Source of the DNA: Clostridiales bacterium
GTDB lineage: Bacteria; Bacillota; Clostridia; Tissierellales; Sedimentibacteraceae
Assembly: GCA_003483345.1 (NCBI GenBank)
Contig: DMWH01000243.1
Location: 9,904 to 16,760 of the forward strand
DNA: 6,857 nt
Direction of reading: 5' to 3'
Under the pieces are notes generated by a model. That model was given only the letters and a program-made list of their open reading frames with translations. It was not told the DNA's origin and did no database searches. Of this stretch, positions 6,659 through 6,857 are shown piece by piece (position 1 is the stretch's first letter; each line of letters starts with the position of its first letter). A program made the translations under genes and the position numbers.

Positions 6659-6721
6659 GTGTTTTTTTTCGATTTTTTAAGTTATTTCCAAAACTTAATA
6701 TATATTTATTTCCCTTAATAA

Positions 6722-6764
6722 ATGACAAGGGGACGGGGGTATTGTCATCCCGTCCCCTTGTTAT
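6722..6764. repeat. GC-rich nested palindrome, REP-like
   Basis: The element is strikingly GC-rich within very AT-rich flanks. Besides the 13-bp stem, TGACAA at 6723–6728 is also complementary to TTGTCA at 6742–6747, inside the loop, giving two nested folds. From memory, palindromes with GGGGACGG/CCGTCCCC cores are dispersed in many clostridial and other genomes, sometimes alongside REP-associated Y1 tyrosine transposases. Only one copy is visible in this window, so the repeat assignment is an inference. Confidence 0.4.
6725..6761 (-). terminator. Possible tuf terminator (long GC-rich hairpin)
   Basis: A perfect 13-bp stem, ACAAGGGGACGGG (6725–6737) with CCCGTCCCCTTGT (6749–6761), and an 11-nt loop begin about 20 nt after the tuf stop. 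In the tuf direction the stem is followed by CATTTATT, a weak, interrupted U-tract, so termination could be partial, allowing some read-through into rpsJ. The hairpin may instead be a repeated palindrome that happens to lie here. Confidence 0.5.
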
Positions 6765-6781
6765 AAAAGCATCTAGGCTTC

Positions 6782-6857
6782 TTATTTGATTATCTCGGTT
6801 ACTACTCCGGAGCCTACTGTTCTTCCGCCTTCTCTGATAGCAAATCTCAAACCTTCT
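6782..6857 (-). CDS. tuf: Elongation factor Tu (partial, C-terminal 24 residues)
   Basis: EF-Tu is the GTPase that carries aminoacyl-tRNA to the ribosomal A site. Only the end of domain 3 is present: EGLRFAIREGGRTVGSGVVT followed by EIIK and TAA. RFAIREGGRTVG-GVVT is the near-invariant EF-Tu terminus, so the identification is safe although the GTPase domain lies outside. The reading frame is open to the right edge, with one base left over. Its position directly upstream of rpsJ matches the common rpsL–rpsG–fusA–tuf–rpsJ order, so those genes probably lie to the right (inference). Confidence 0.95.
   Translation of the reverse strand, partial: EGLRFAIREGGRTVGSGVVTEIIK

Overview
The window is a segment of the S10–spc ribosomal-protein supercluster of a low-GC Gram-positive bacterium. 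The family-level look of the proteins (a four-cysteine L24, clostridial-type S10, L23 and EF-Tu ends), the AT-rich codon use and near-universal strong GGAGG ribosome-binding sites point to the Firmicutes, most likely class Clostridia or the related Tissierellia. That placement is inference; I cannot name a genus.

Everything coding lies on the minus strand, so the operon reads from right to left. From the right edge: the last 24 codons of tuf (EF-Tu); a GC-rich palindrome that could end tuf transcription; an AT-rich stretch with a well-formed sigma-A-type promoter preceded by phased A-tracts; a roughly 185-nt structured 5' leader; then rpsJ (S10), a 131-nt structured spacer, rplC (L3), rplD (L4), rplW (L23), rplB (L2), rpsS (S19), rplV (L22), rpsC (S3), rplP (L16), rpmC (L29), rpsQ (S17), rplN (L14), rplX (L24) and the first 153 codons of rplE (L5), cut by the left edge. 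Gene order is the canonical bacterial one, with no insertion, loss or frameshift. Apart from the rpsJ–rplC spacer, neighbours are 17–30 nt apart or overlap (rplD/rplW by 1 nt, rplP/rpmC by 11 nt), as expected for one co-transcribed, partly translationally coupled unit.

The products are structural proteins of both ribosomal subunits: S10, S19, S3 and S17 in the 30S, and L3, L4, L23, L2, L22, L16, L29, L14, L24 and L5 in the 50S. Co-transcription helps keep them stoichiometric. EF-Tu upstream delivers aminoacyl-tRNA to the same ribosomes.

I found no new enzymatic or defence system here; this is core genome. The parts worth a second look are non-coding: the rpsJ leader with competing pairings, the unusually long and folded rpsJ–rplC spacer, and the GC-rich nested palindrome after tuf. 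Three computed reading frames needed start corrections (rplN, rpmC, rpsJ), and rpsQ starts with TTG.
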